Below are positions 1 to 9,000 of a DNA stretch of 64,000 bases, piece by piece. The stretch's first letter is position 1; every line of letters starts with the position of its first letter. The notes beneath the pieces were generated by a model. It had not been told where the DNA came from. It worked only from the letters and a program-made list of their open reading frames with translations, and did not search any database. The stretch is taken from NCBI RefSeq assembly GCF_014652515.1, contig NZ_BMYY01000002.1:513450-577449 (forward strand), read 5' to 3'. Origin of the DNA: Bacterioplanes sanyensis. Lineage in GTDB: Bacteria; Pseudomonadota; Gammaproteobacteria; Pseudomonadales; Oceanobacteraceae. The translations under genes were made by a program, and so were the position numbers.

Positions 1-1682
1 GAGTAGTTGCTTAAGGGTTCTGTTAACGCATTGCTTATCTTAAATGCGTTGTCAAAGCTGGATTTGATGAAAATAAGAGTGTCTTCGTATTTTGCAGAGG
101 TGTAGGTAATGCTTTTTTGTGTTTCTTCTGGTTTTAGAATTTTGCTCTCTATATCTGTTGTCGAAGTGTAGGTGGTTCCTTCTATTGCGGCCCCGTGTGA
201 ACAGTTGTATATGTTGTTGTTAATGGTTTTTGTTGATTCTTCCATGACTAGCCTGGCTGCATTTAGTGCTGACTTTGTGCCAATGATGTCGCCCTGAGTG
301 GACTGTACTCGGAGGTTGTGTCGTGCTGTTGATGCTCTAAGTGAGGAAAGTTTTTTCGGTAGATTCTTGTGTTGAGATATGTTGCCAGAAGAGTGATGTT
401 CATTGTTTGTGAATGCGTAATCAATTCCAAATAGATAGATGTCAGCCTTGGTCAATCTGGCGGCAACTGCCAGTGCTCCATTAGCACAGTTTATTCCACC
501 CTCACGTAGAATGTTTTCGTCACTGTAAAGTGTAGCTATAGGTGATGATTCGGGGATGAATGCATATACATTATTAAATAATTCAACAAAGCCAGGAGCG
601 CCTTCAATGGTAGTCAGTAGGGTTATATCACTGAGGTTGTATTGTTCATTAATGTGTTGGAGTAAGTCTGCAGCAAGCACTTGGTATTCTAACTCCAAGT
701 GTGCATCAGGGCGTATCCCTGATGCTAACAGTGAAGATAAGCCGCTACCTGCAGTAATGATAAAGAGGTTGTCTCGATGTTTTTTTAGTGCGTCTATATA
801 AATGTCTAGAGAAGGTCCGGCGCCTACAATGGCTATGGGCTTGCCATCGGTTATTTTTGAAGCTTCCATGTTAAGAATCTTGATGCCGCGTCGGCTATTC
901 TCCAAGGAGTTAAGTATACGTTGAGTGTCCGGTCCGACCTTTTCGTAAGCAATGCCAACAAAACTAGAGTACTCTTCGAGCAATTTCTTCTCGGCTTGGT
1001 ACTTGTCTGAATCAGGCGTATGTGTGTATCTGATGGTTGATGAGCTAAGTGAGGGGAAAAGTTCAACACACTGGACACGTAAATCATGTGTGTAAATTTG
1101 TGCTCCTTTTTCCCCCGGTGACTTGGTAATGATCGACAAAAAGTAGCCGTTACTTAGTGATGTAAGAATATCTTGCCAGTCAATACAATATAAGGAGGCT
1201 TTCAGTCGGGTGATATCCTGTTCTACCACAGTGATGCTGCGGTACTTTTTTTGATTGGCCAGAATTTCAATGTGATAGCCTAAGCCAACCCCAAAGACTA
1301 CTAGGTCAAGGTTCGACACGCGTTGCTCTGATGCCTTTAATCGGTGCTGCCGTAAGTGAGAGATGACGGGCTCAAATGCTCGGTCTTGTATTAGATGAGG
1401 AAGGTAGTTGGGCATGTTAACGTTGTGGTATGGCTGTGATTCTACTTTCTGGTTAAATCTTTCTACCTCCTCAAGTGCATATTCGGGTGCCCTTCCGCCG
1501 TATAAATCTACATTGGAGTCGCTTTGAGGGAGTCCTATTCGGCCAGTCGTTGGATCGATCACCAAGGAAGGTTGGAGCTCACAAGTTGACAGTTGCCTGT
1601 AAACGTCAGGCATCTGTCGCTCAAAGAACTGTAAGTTTTTTTGCTCGCGTGCCTTTGCTTTGCGCAGTGCTGTCTCGATCAT
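1..1682 (-). CDS. Maf-type motility accessory factor / flagellin glycosyltransferase (partial, 3' end off window)
   Basis: The minus strand is open from an ATG at 1682 to the left edge, giving 560 codons with no stop, so the C-terminus lies outside the window. A Rossmann-like stretch (VVFGVGLGYHIEIL) sits near residue 131. The hallmark of the DUF115/MptE-like domain, PIAIVGAGPSLD, is near residue 280 and is followed by ITAGSGLSSLLASGIRPD. Proteins of this family (Maf-1/Maf-2 in Campylobacter, Aeromonas and Shewanella) transfer nonulosonic acids such as pseudaminic acid to flagellin Ser/Thr in the cytoplasm. An AGGGGG ribosome site lies just upstream of the start. The gene is divergent from the flagellin gene, its probable substrate. 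It is clearly richer in A+T and in rare codons than its neighbours, which suggests transfer. The family call is firm; the sugar donor cannot be told. Confidence 0.85.
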   Translation of the reverse strand, partial: MIETALRKAKAREQKNLQFFERQMPDVYRQLSTCELQPSLVIDPTTGRIGLPQSDSNVDLYGGRAPEYALEEVERFNQKVESQPYHNVNMPNYLPHLIQDRAFEPVISHLRQHRLKASEQRVSNLDLVVFGVGLGYHIEILANQKKYRSITVVEQDITRLKASLYCIDWQDILTSLSNGYFLSIITKSPGEKGAQIYTHDLRVQCVELFPSLSSSTIRYTHTPDSDKYQAEKKLLEEYSSFVGIAYEKVGPDTQRILNSLENSRRGIKILNMEASKITDGKPIAIVGAGPSLDIYIDALKKHRDNLFIITAGSGLSSLLASGIRPDAHLELEYQVLAADLLQHINEQYNLSDITLLTTIEGAPGFVELFNNVYAFIPESSPIATLYSDENILREGGINCANGALAVAARLTKADIYLFGIDYAFTNNEHHSSGNISQHKNLPKKLSSLRASTARHNLRVQSTQGDIIGTKSALNAARLVMEESTKTINNNIYNCSHGAAIEGTTYTSTTDIESKILKPEETQKSITYTSAKYEDTLIFIKSSFDNAFKISNALTEPLSNY

Positions 1683-1772
1683 ACATCCCCCTAACCTAGT
1701 TTCATTCATAGTATGCAAGGTTCATACCGGTGGGCCGATGTCCCATCGTACAATTTTTTATCAACGCTCCCC

Positions 1773-1799
1773 TAAAGCATTTCTGAACACTGCCGCTAA
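1773..1799 (+). promoter_or_regulatory. sigma-28 (FliA) promoter of the flagellin gene
   Basis: TAAAGCAT at 1773-1780 and GCCGCTAA at 1792-1799 flank 11 bases, so TAAAG and the -10 box are 14 bases apart. This matches the consensus TAAAGTTT-N11-GCCGATAA with one change in the -10 box. It lies about 80 bases upstream of the flagellin start, a typical leader length, and fliA is encoded at 50336. Confidence 0.85.
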
Positions 1800-1881
1800 C
1801 CCTAATGACACAGTCAGGCGGAGCGCTGCCAAAACCATTCGCGATGGTGGTAGCTCCCTTAGAAGGTTAAGGAGACATACC

Positions 1882-4800
1882 ATGCCTCAAATTATTAATA
1901 CCAACATCGCGTCCATTAACGCTCAGCGTAACTTGGACAAATCTCAGTCTGCCAACCAGCAGGCGCTGCAACGCCTGTCGTCTGGTCTTCGCATTAACAG
2001 CGCCAAAGACGACGCTGCCGGTTTGGCAATTTCCACGCGTTTCACGTCTCAGATCAAAGGTCTGAACGTGGCGGTTCGTAACGCTGGTGATGGCATTGCG
2101 CTGGCACAAACCGCTGAAGGTGCCTTGGGTTCCATCAACGAAAACTTACAGCGTGTCCGCGAACTGGCCGTGCAATCTGCGAACGCAACCAACTCTGACG
2201 TTGACCGTGAAGCACTGCAAGCTGAGGTGGATCAGCTGGTGGCAGAGATTTCACGTACCGCTGACGAAACTGACTTTAACGGTCGTAAACTGCTGGACGG
2301 CTCTTTCTCAGCCACTTTCCAAATCGGTGCCAACGCCGGTCAAACAGTGGATGTCACCATCGCTGAGCTGACCGCCGACAAGCTCGGTTCGGCTCGTACC
2401 GCAGGTATCAGTGCCATTGGCAGTGACCAGGCGTTGGAAAACGGTGACTTAGTTATTAACGGCGTTGCTATTGCCGCCTCTAAAGCGGGCGACGACACTG
2501 CTTCTACCAGCAATGCGGCGGCATCGGCCATCGCTAAAGTTGCTGCCATTAATCAGTTCTCTGATCAAACCGGTGTGACCGCCTCGGTTGATAAAAACGT
2601 CGTATCTGGTTCAGAAATGGAGGCCATTGCTGGTACTACTACGCTCACTCTAAACGGTGTGGACATAGACCTGTCGACCACCAGCAGTACCGTGCAAACC
2701 CGTGCCGCCGTGGCTGAGGCAGTGAATGCAGTAGCCGATCAAACCGGCGTGCGTGCCATCAACACCAATACCGACTCTGGTGGTGTTCAGCTGGTGGCTG
2801 AGGACGGACGTAATGTCGAAATATCTTTCGGCAACTTTGGTGGTTCGCTCACCTCTGGCAACGTCGCCGACGCTACCGGCTTGGCCTTTAACGGCGCCGG
2901 CACTTATGAGGGTGGTTATACCCTGGTGGCCGATGGTGATGTAGGAACAATTGAAATCGCCGGTGGTAACGGTACAGGTAATGGCGACCTGGACAATTCA
3001 GGTCTGGTTGCAGGCACCTATGAGCGCGGTACGGCGACCACTGTATCGCGTGAAGAGAGCAGTAATCTCACTGCCACTACCGTTACTGGTGGTAGTTTAT
3101 CGAATGCATTAGCGGATCAGAATGACAATGCCAGCTTGGTTACTGGTGGGTCGCTGGCAAATACAATTTATACTGCCGCTTCGGCTGCGACCACGGCAGG
3201 TGGTACTATTGGATCGCTGCAGAATCTTGCGGTGACGGTGGAGAGTGCCAGTGGCGGCACAACAGATACCATGCTGACTTTTGCCACAGGTACCGAGGTT
3301 TATCAGGCTGCGTCAGCTTTAAATGGTGTCGATGGTGTTAATGCGTTTGAGCGCATTCAGTTTACTATCACTGACTTTACGACAGCTACTGGTGGCGGTA
3401 CGCTGTCGCTGGCTGGTCAGTCGATCGCTCTCACTGATGATGCGTTGGCAGATTACGACCAAGCGTCAGAGCGTAATCAGTACCTTACTAATGCTATCAA
3501 TAACACCGATTTTGGTGCAGACATTACTGTAACAGCAGAGCTTAACTTTGATAAAAGCGCCATTTCAATCACCATCGATAACCGCTCCTCAGGAAATATT
3601 GAGGTCAACACATCGACGGGTGCAGGCTTAATTGCCTCTGCTGGTGGTGCTTACGCTATACCTTCAGGCTCTGTCACAGGTTCCGTTTTGGTAGGCCAGT
3701 TGGCCTTTACCACTTCTAGCGGTAGTAACAAAGTGTCGTTGGCCTTCACTGAGTCGACGGCTGGTGCTGCCTCTAGTGGCGAGCTCTATTCCGGTAAAAC
3801 CTTTGTGGGTTCTGATGCTGGTAATACTGCCCTGAGTACTACAGGTACCAATGAAATCAACGTTGCCATTGAGGGCGTTTCGGTTGGCTCCTCTACGGTC
3901 AAGAGTGGTGCCACGGTGAGCGACATAGTGACACAGCTCAATTCAATCGACGCTGATATCAATGCCTTCGAAGAGATTTCTCTCACCTTTGATGCTACCA
4001 ATCTTGAAGTGGGGGATACCTTATTCATCGGCACCGGTGCAGACGTGACTGCAGGCGGTGCTTCCGGGGTCGGTATAGCGGCCAGCGATGGCGATGCCGA
4101 TGGCACGGTTGAGCTAAACGAGTTGGCGGACGCTATTAACGGAGCGGACTTCAGTGCTCAGAATATGGACGTATCGGCCAGCATGAACGCTGATGGCGAG
4201 CTGGTGCTGAATATACGCAACTACTCAGGTAGCCAAGTAGGTATTGCAGTCGACGGTGAAGGCCGCTCGCTGCAGCAGAAAACTACCGGTGATCTGGTGG
4301 GGTCGGTACAGCAGCAACTGTCTGGTGAGTTACGTTACTCATCTGAGACTGGCCGTGCGGTCTCCGTATCCATTGCCGATGCCGATGTCGGTGGCGAGCT
4401 GTACGCAGGTAACTCCAGCAGTACTGAGTTTGCCGGTGTGAACGGCCTGGATGACGGTGACATTCTGATCAATGGCGTGAGTATCGGCTCTGCCAAGATC
4501 GAAGCGGACAAAGCCTCTGCGGTGGAAGCATCTGATGGCACTAAGATTCTCTCCAGCTCGAAAGAGAAATCCGGCATTGCCATTGCTGCAGCCATCAACG
4601 ATGTAGCCGATGAAACCGGTGTGCGTGCCACGGTGAATGCTACTGAGGTCGTAGGCGGTGACGGCACTAATGCCGATACCTCTGCCTTCGAAATTGGTGA
4701 TTCCGCCGAGATTTATATCAATGGCTACTCAGCAGGTACTGTGACGCTGCAAGACGATGGTTCCGGCAACATTGATACCGACCGTGCCAAGGCCGATGCT

Positions 4801-5490
4801 CTGAGCATTATTAACTCAGTCTCTGGCCGTACCGGCACCACCGCCACAGATAACGGTGTGTCACTGACGCTGAATGCCGAAGATGGTCGTAACATCTCAG
4901 TGGCGATCAATGACGAGTCAGGATCCGACTCTTCCATTGGTGCGCTGTTCGGTTTGGATGCCGCAGTGGATGGTATCGGCGAGTCCACTTTTGGTGACGC
5001 CCGTGCCGCGACCAATACAGGTGTCAGTGCTGAGAGTCTGACCTATGAGACTACTTACAGCACCGTTCGCCTCGACTCTGCTGGCGAGTTCACCATCAGC
5101 TCTGGCTCTGCCGGTGCCGATGAACTGGATGCCTTGGGCTTATCGGAAGGCAGCTTCGGTGGCGCGGTTGACGGCACCTTCCTGACCGATATCGACATTT
5201 CGACCTTTGAAGGCGCACAAGCGGCGATTACTTCAATCGACAATGCGATTTCACAGGTGGCCAGTCAGCGGGCTGACTTGGGTGCGATTCAAAACCGTCT
5301 CGAGTCCACCGTGAGTAACCTGCAGGTCACATCAGAAAACTTGAACGCCGCAAACTCGCGGATTCAAGATGCTGACTTTGCGGCTGAAACCGCTGAGCTG
5401 TCACGTACCCAGGTACTGCAGCAGGCCGGTATTTCGGTACTGGCACAGGCCAATGCTGCTGGTCAGCAGGTCCTGTCTCTTCTGGGATAA
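1882..5490 (+). CDS. fliC: giant flagellin (filament protein)
   Basis: This is the filament subunit, exported through the flagellar type III system and polymerised under the FliD cap. The start is the ATG at 1882, six bases after AAGGAG, and gives MPQIINTNIASINAQRNLDK; the frame is open further upstream but lacks flagellin sequence there. The product is 1202 aa, against roughly 280-500 for common flagellins. Residues 1-140 are the conserved N-terminal D0/D1 domain and about 1100-1202 the C-terminal D1/D0 domain ending QANAAGQQVLSLLG. Between them lie four Flagellin_IN-type repeats (INGV/LNGV/INGY cores near residues 190, 255, 858 and 942). They are separated by a roughly 450-residue Ser/Thr/Gly/Asp-rich insert that should form outer D2/D3 domains. 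An EF-hand-like loop occurs at residues 736-747. The many surface Ser/Thr residues fit glycosylation by the divergent Maf protein. Confidence 0.95.
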   Translation: MPQIINTNIASINAQRNLDKSQSANQQALQRLSSGLRINSAKDDAAGLAISTRFTSQIKGLNVAVRNAGDGIALAQTAEGALGSINENLQRVRELAVQSANATNSDVDREALQAEVDQLVAEISRTADETDFNGRKLLDGSFSATFQIGANAGQTVDVTIAELTADKLGSARTAGISAIGSDQALENGDLVINGVAIAASKAGDDTASTSNAAASAIAKVAAINQFSDQTGVTASVDKNVVSGSEMEAIAGTTTLTLNGVDIDLSTTSSTVQTRAAVAEAVNAVADQTGVRAINTNTDSGGVQLVAEDGRNVEISFGNFGGSLTSGNVADATGLAFNGAGTYEGGYTLVADGDVGTIEIAGGNGTGNGDLDNSGLVAGTYERGTATTVSREESSNLTATTVTGGSLSNALADQNDNASLVTGGSLANTIYTAASAATTAGGTIGSLQNLAVTVESASGGTTDTMLTFATGTEVYQAASALNGVDGVNAFERIQFTITDFTTATGGGTLSLAGQSIALTDDALADYDQASERNQYLTNAINNTDFGADITVTAELNFDKSAISITIDNRSSGNIEVNTSTGAGLIASAGGAYAIPSGSVTGSVLVGQLAFTTSSGSNKVSLAFTESTAGAASSGELYSGKTFVGSDAGNTALSTTGTNEINVAIEGVSVGSSTVKSGATVSDIVTQLNSIDADINAFEEISLTFDATNLEVGDTLFIGTGADVTAGGASGVGIAASDGDADGTVELNELADAINGADFSAQNMDVSASMNADGELVLNIRNYSGSQVGIAVDGEGRSLQQKTTGDLVGSVQQQLSGELRYSSETGRAVSVSIADADVGGELYAGNSSSTEFAGVNGLDDGDILINGVSIGSAKIEADKASAVEASDGTKILSSSKEKSGIAIAAAINDVADETGVRATVNATEVVGGDGTNADTSAFEIGDSAEIYINGYSAGTVTLQDDGSGNIDTDRAKADALSIINSVSGRTGTTATDNGVSLTLNAEDGRNISVAINDESGSDSSIGALFGLDAAVDGIGESTFGDARAATNTGVSAESLTYETTYSTVRLDSAGEFTISSGSAGADELDALGLSEGSFGGAVDGTFLTDIDISTFEGAQAAITSIDNAISQVASQRADLGAIQNRLESTVSNLQVTSENLNAANSRIQDADFAAETAELSRTQVLQQAGISVLAQANAAGQQVLSLLG

Positions 5491-5504
5491 CAGCCAGCCT
5501 AAGG

Positions 5505-5520
5505 GGGAGGGCAGCCTCCC
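5505..5520 (+). terminator. stem-loop after flagellin gene (attenuator-like)
   Basis: GGGAGG at 5505-5510 and CCTCCC at 5515-5520 form a perfect 6-bp stem with a 4-base GCAG loop, 15 bases after the flagellin stop. No T run follows. It probably stabilises the flagellin mRNA or partly terminates before flaG rather than acting as a full terminator. Confidence 0.5.
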
Positions 5521-5555
5521 TCGGGTTGCTTAACTGATAACCAGAGAGGTGATGT

Positions 5556-5939
5556 ATGAGCGATCTGAACTTGAACAGTTACGACAAAGGCGCTGTGTCA
5601 CCTTCAGTCATCCGGGATACGACCGTCAGCAGTGGCATTCGTACCAGAGCCGAAGAAACCGGCAAAAGCGGCAAAACTTTACCGCCCGAGGGCGACAAAG
5701 TGGAAGCGCTGAGCAAGGAACAAGTGCAGGATGCCGTTTCCCGGATTAATGAATATGTGCAGCAATCGGAGCGTACACTAGACTTTCAGCTAGACGAGGA
5801 CAGCGGCAAAACCATCATTCGGGTGTACGACTCACAGTCGTCGGAGCTGATTCGACAAATACCCAGTGAGTTGGCTTTGGAGCTGGCGCGAAAGTTGAAT
5901 GATGAGGAGCCATCTTTGTTATTCAGCGCTCAGGTCTGA
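5556..5939 (+). CDS. flaG: FlaG family protein
   Basis: This 127-aa protein starts at the ATG at 5556 after GAGAGGTG. The N-terminal 50 residues are polar and low in complexity. The C-terminal half carries the FlaG domain: NEYVQQSERTLDFQLDEDSG, then IIRVYDSQSSELIRQIPSE and ELARKLN. FlaG proteins limit filament length in Vibrio, Pseudomonas and Campylobacter relatives by a mechanism that is not fully settled. The gene lies between flagellin and fliD, the usual place in polar flagellates, and probably shares the flagellin transcript past the stem-loop at 5505. Confidence 0.9.
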   Translation: MSDLNLNSYDKGAVSPSVIRDTTVSSGIRTRAEETGKSGKTLPPEGDKVEALSKEQVQDAVSRINEYVQQSERTLDFQLDEDSGKTIIRVYDSQSSELIRQIPSELALELARKLNDEEPSLLFSAQV

Positions 5940-5958
5940 TACGCGTAGCAACAGCAAT

Positions 5959-5976
5959 GGGTTGTGCAAGCAACCC
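5959..5976 (+). terminator. hairpin after flaG
   Basis: GGGTTG at 5959-5964 and CAACCC at 5971-5976 form a perfect 6-bp stem around a 6-base loop, 20 bases after the flaG stop. No T run follows, so termination is uncertain. Confidence 0.4.
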
Positions 5977-6003
5977 TCAAGCGAACCCCATGCAGGCCGA
6001 TAA
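5977..6003 (+). promoter_or_regulatory. sigma-28 promoter of fliD, overlapping an inverted repeat
   Basis: TCAAGCGA at 5977-5984 and a perfect GCCGATAA at 5996-6003 have the sigma-28 spacing (14 bases between TCAAG and the -10 box). The site lies about 60 bases upstream of fliD. It overlaps an inverted repeat, AACCCCAT at 5984-5991 with ATGGGGTT at 6011-6018, whose loop contains the -10 box. Confidence 0.75.
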
Positions 6004-6065
6004 CGCTTGTATGGGGTTTGTTCGTCTTGGCACGTCAGCTTAGCCGTGCTGCGAGGAGGTTAAAC

Positions 6066-9000
6066 ATGGCATCGATTCAATCATTAGGGCTTGGCTCAGG
6101 TGTTTTGACTACAGATTTGGTCGAACAAATCGTCAATGCTGAAAAAGAAGCGACCAGCTTGCGCCTCGACCGGCGTGAGGAGCTAGTCGATGCCAAAATC
6201 ACGGCATATGGTGAAATCCAATCGATGATGTCAACGCTGCAAAGCAGTGTGCTGGCGTTATCGAGCCCATCGTTGGCTGGTGCGACCAAAACGACATCCT
6301 CCAATGAATCGCTGGTAACAGCGACATCGGGCATCACCGCGGCGCCTGGCAGTTATAATGTTGAAGTCATTAACACGGCTAAATCGCACTCCCTAGCGTC
6401 TTCGACATTTTCCAGCTTTGACGAAATTATTGGCACCGGTGAGTTAGTGTTTTCCTTTGGCGAAATCACTTATGACGGTAGCGACAATTTTGTCAGCCAA
6501 GAGATCAACGGCGATCGGCCGTCTAAAACCATTACCATTGATGAATCCAATCGCACTCTCAGCGGCGTACGCGATGCCATCAACAACGCCAATATGGGAG
6601 TGACCGCCAGTATTATTAATGATGGCAGTGGCTATCGCCTGTTGATGACCTCGCAGGAAACCGGCGCTGAAAATGGCATGCGTATTCAGGCACAAGACAG
6701 TGATGGCAACCTGCTGTCGGGTGGATTAGGAGCACTGGCGTACAGCGAGAGCCAAAACTCCGCGGGCAATATGTCGCTGACAGAAAAAGGCCAGGATGCG
6801 CAGCTACAAATTAACGGTCTTAATATCACTCGCAGCACCAATACCATTGACGAAGTCATCAGTGGTGTGACTCTGAATTTACAGGGCGCCGATGTGGGTA
6901 ATACGGTCACGATTAGTGTATCGCCGGACACGGATTTGATGGCAGAAAACCTACAAAATTTTGTCACCTCTTATAACGAGCTGAAAAAGTTTGTTGATGA
7001 TTTGTCTGGCTATGATGCCGACTTGCAGCAGGCTGGACTATTGCTAGGTGACTCGACCATGCGCAATATTCAGGACCAAATTCGCTCAATGATTAGCCAG
7101 CCGATCGAAGGATTAAATGGCACTAAATACCGGTCGCTGACCGAGCTGGGTATTAATACCGATCGTTTTAATGATTATTTGCTCGAATTTGATCAACTGC
7201 AATTTAATAAAGCCGTGCGTGAAGAACGTGAGTCTGTGATTGGCATTTTGGCGAAAAGTGGCACCTCCAGTGACAGCCAGATCACCTACATGAACGACTC
7301 CATTAATACCCAGCCAGGTGAGTATGACGTCAATATTACTCAGTTGGCCACTCAGGCTAAATATACGTCTGGCAGTTTGGCCTCATTGGATTTCTCTAGC
7401 CCTGTGGTCATTGATGACAGCAATAATACCTTTGGCATTAATGTGAATGGCACCAACGCCAGCATTGAGTTGACTCAAGGCTCATATGCATCAGGTGATG
7501 AGCTGGCGGCTCAATTAGCGTTGCAAATCAACTCCAATGAAACATTGCTGCAAGCCGCCGCTAACGTGACGGTGGAATACAACGCCAGTGAGCAAAATTT
7601 TAGCATTACATCCAATAAATATGGCTCAAGCTCACAGGTCTATATCACGGCGACGGATGTGAACACGGCTAATACGTTAGGCTTTAGCTTGCGGGGGCAG
7701 GGTACCTACCAGGGTGTTGAACTCACCACGTTAAATGCGGAAGCCTTCAGCGGTCGTGGTGCCATTACTCAAATTGGCAGTCGGGTTGTGGCGGCAGATG
7801 ATGGCATCGACTTTAGTGCCAATAACGCCAGCTTTTCTTTAGCCGTCGATGGTAATCCGGCTGTGGCGGTAACCGTCACCCAAGATGCCAGCGGCCAAGA
7901 CTTAAACAACGACGGTGTGTTTGGTGATCGCAAAGACAGCTTGCAAGCGATTCAAACCGCGATCGATGCCACCTCACTGAATGGTCAGGTGGTGGCTAAG
8001 TTTAATGATGAAGGCTACCTACAGTTTGAAACCGTGGCCGAGGGCAGTGCCCGCAGCATTGAAATTACCGCCGTCGGTGGCACGGCCAGCGATGAAAAAC
8101 TCGGCCTAGATGCAACGCAAGGTGCCCAAACCAACGGTAAAGACCCTGGCGTGACCTTTGGCGATGCGGTGGAGTTTAACGTGCAAGTGGACGGCATTGG
8201 CACCAGCACTAAGGTGGCGCTGCCAGCGGGCACCTATGCCACGGGCAATGATCTAGCCACCGCTTTGCAAACAGCCATTCAAACCCGCATGGATACCGAT
8301 CCAAATTTTGCTGGCGTGGTGAGCGGTGCCGAAACGGCGGCCGGCAGTCGGGATATCAGCACCAATATCGATTTTGCCAGCAGTAATGCCGGCTTTCGCT
8401 TGAATGTTTCGGGTGTTGAGCGCGATGTGCTGGTCAATACCGACTCGGGCGATAACGTTGCTGACATTCAAGCGGCACTGGACGCTGCCTATGGCGCTGG
8501 TGTGGTAACGGCTTCTATGGATGGTTCGGGCCTGAAACTGACCACAGTGGCAACAGGCACCGATGAATACATCGAAGTGCTCAATGATGGTAAAGGCGCT
8601 ACCTCCAGTGTTTTTGGCGATATCTCCAGCGGCTACGACTTTAGCGCGGCGGGGCAAAATGCGACCTTTACTTTGGAGGTCGACGGCGTTGATATTGATG
8701 TTGATGTTAATGGCAATGGCACGGTGGGCAGTGGCAATGCCGAGTCTAACCTCACGGTTATTCAACAGGCATTGGACTCGGCGCTTACTGCGACTGGGCA
8801 GTTTGCCGCTGGTGATGTGGTCGCCAAGGTGGATGGTTCCGGTCAGTTGTTTTTTGAAACTCAGTCTAAAGATGGGGTAAAAACCGCGGCCACCTTTGGT
8901 GCCAACGCCAGTTTGGAGATTAAAAACCTCGGCGGCACAGCGGTATCGGCCCTCGGTCTTAGTGCTGAAACGGTCAGCAATGGCTACGACGCACTGGGGA

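Noticed and set aside
556-801. Plus-strand ORF of 81 aa, and other short ORFs in 1-1700
   Set aside because: They lie inside the minus-strand Maf gene, which has clear family motifs.
1660-1881. N-terminal extension of flagellin
   Set aside because: The 74 extra codons contain the sigma-28 promoter and lack flagellin sequence; AAGGAG precedes the ATG at 1882.
8253-8765. Minus-strand ORF of 170 aa inside fliD
   Set aside because: It is a shadow of the repeat-rich FliD coding frame and has no recognisable sequence features.
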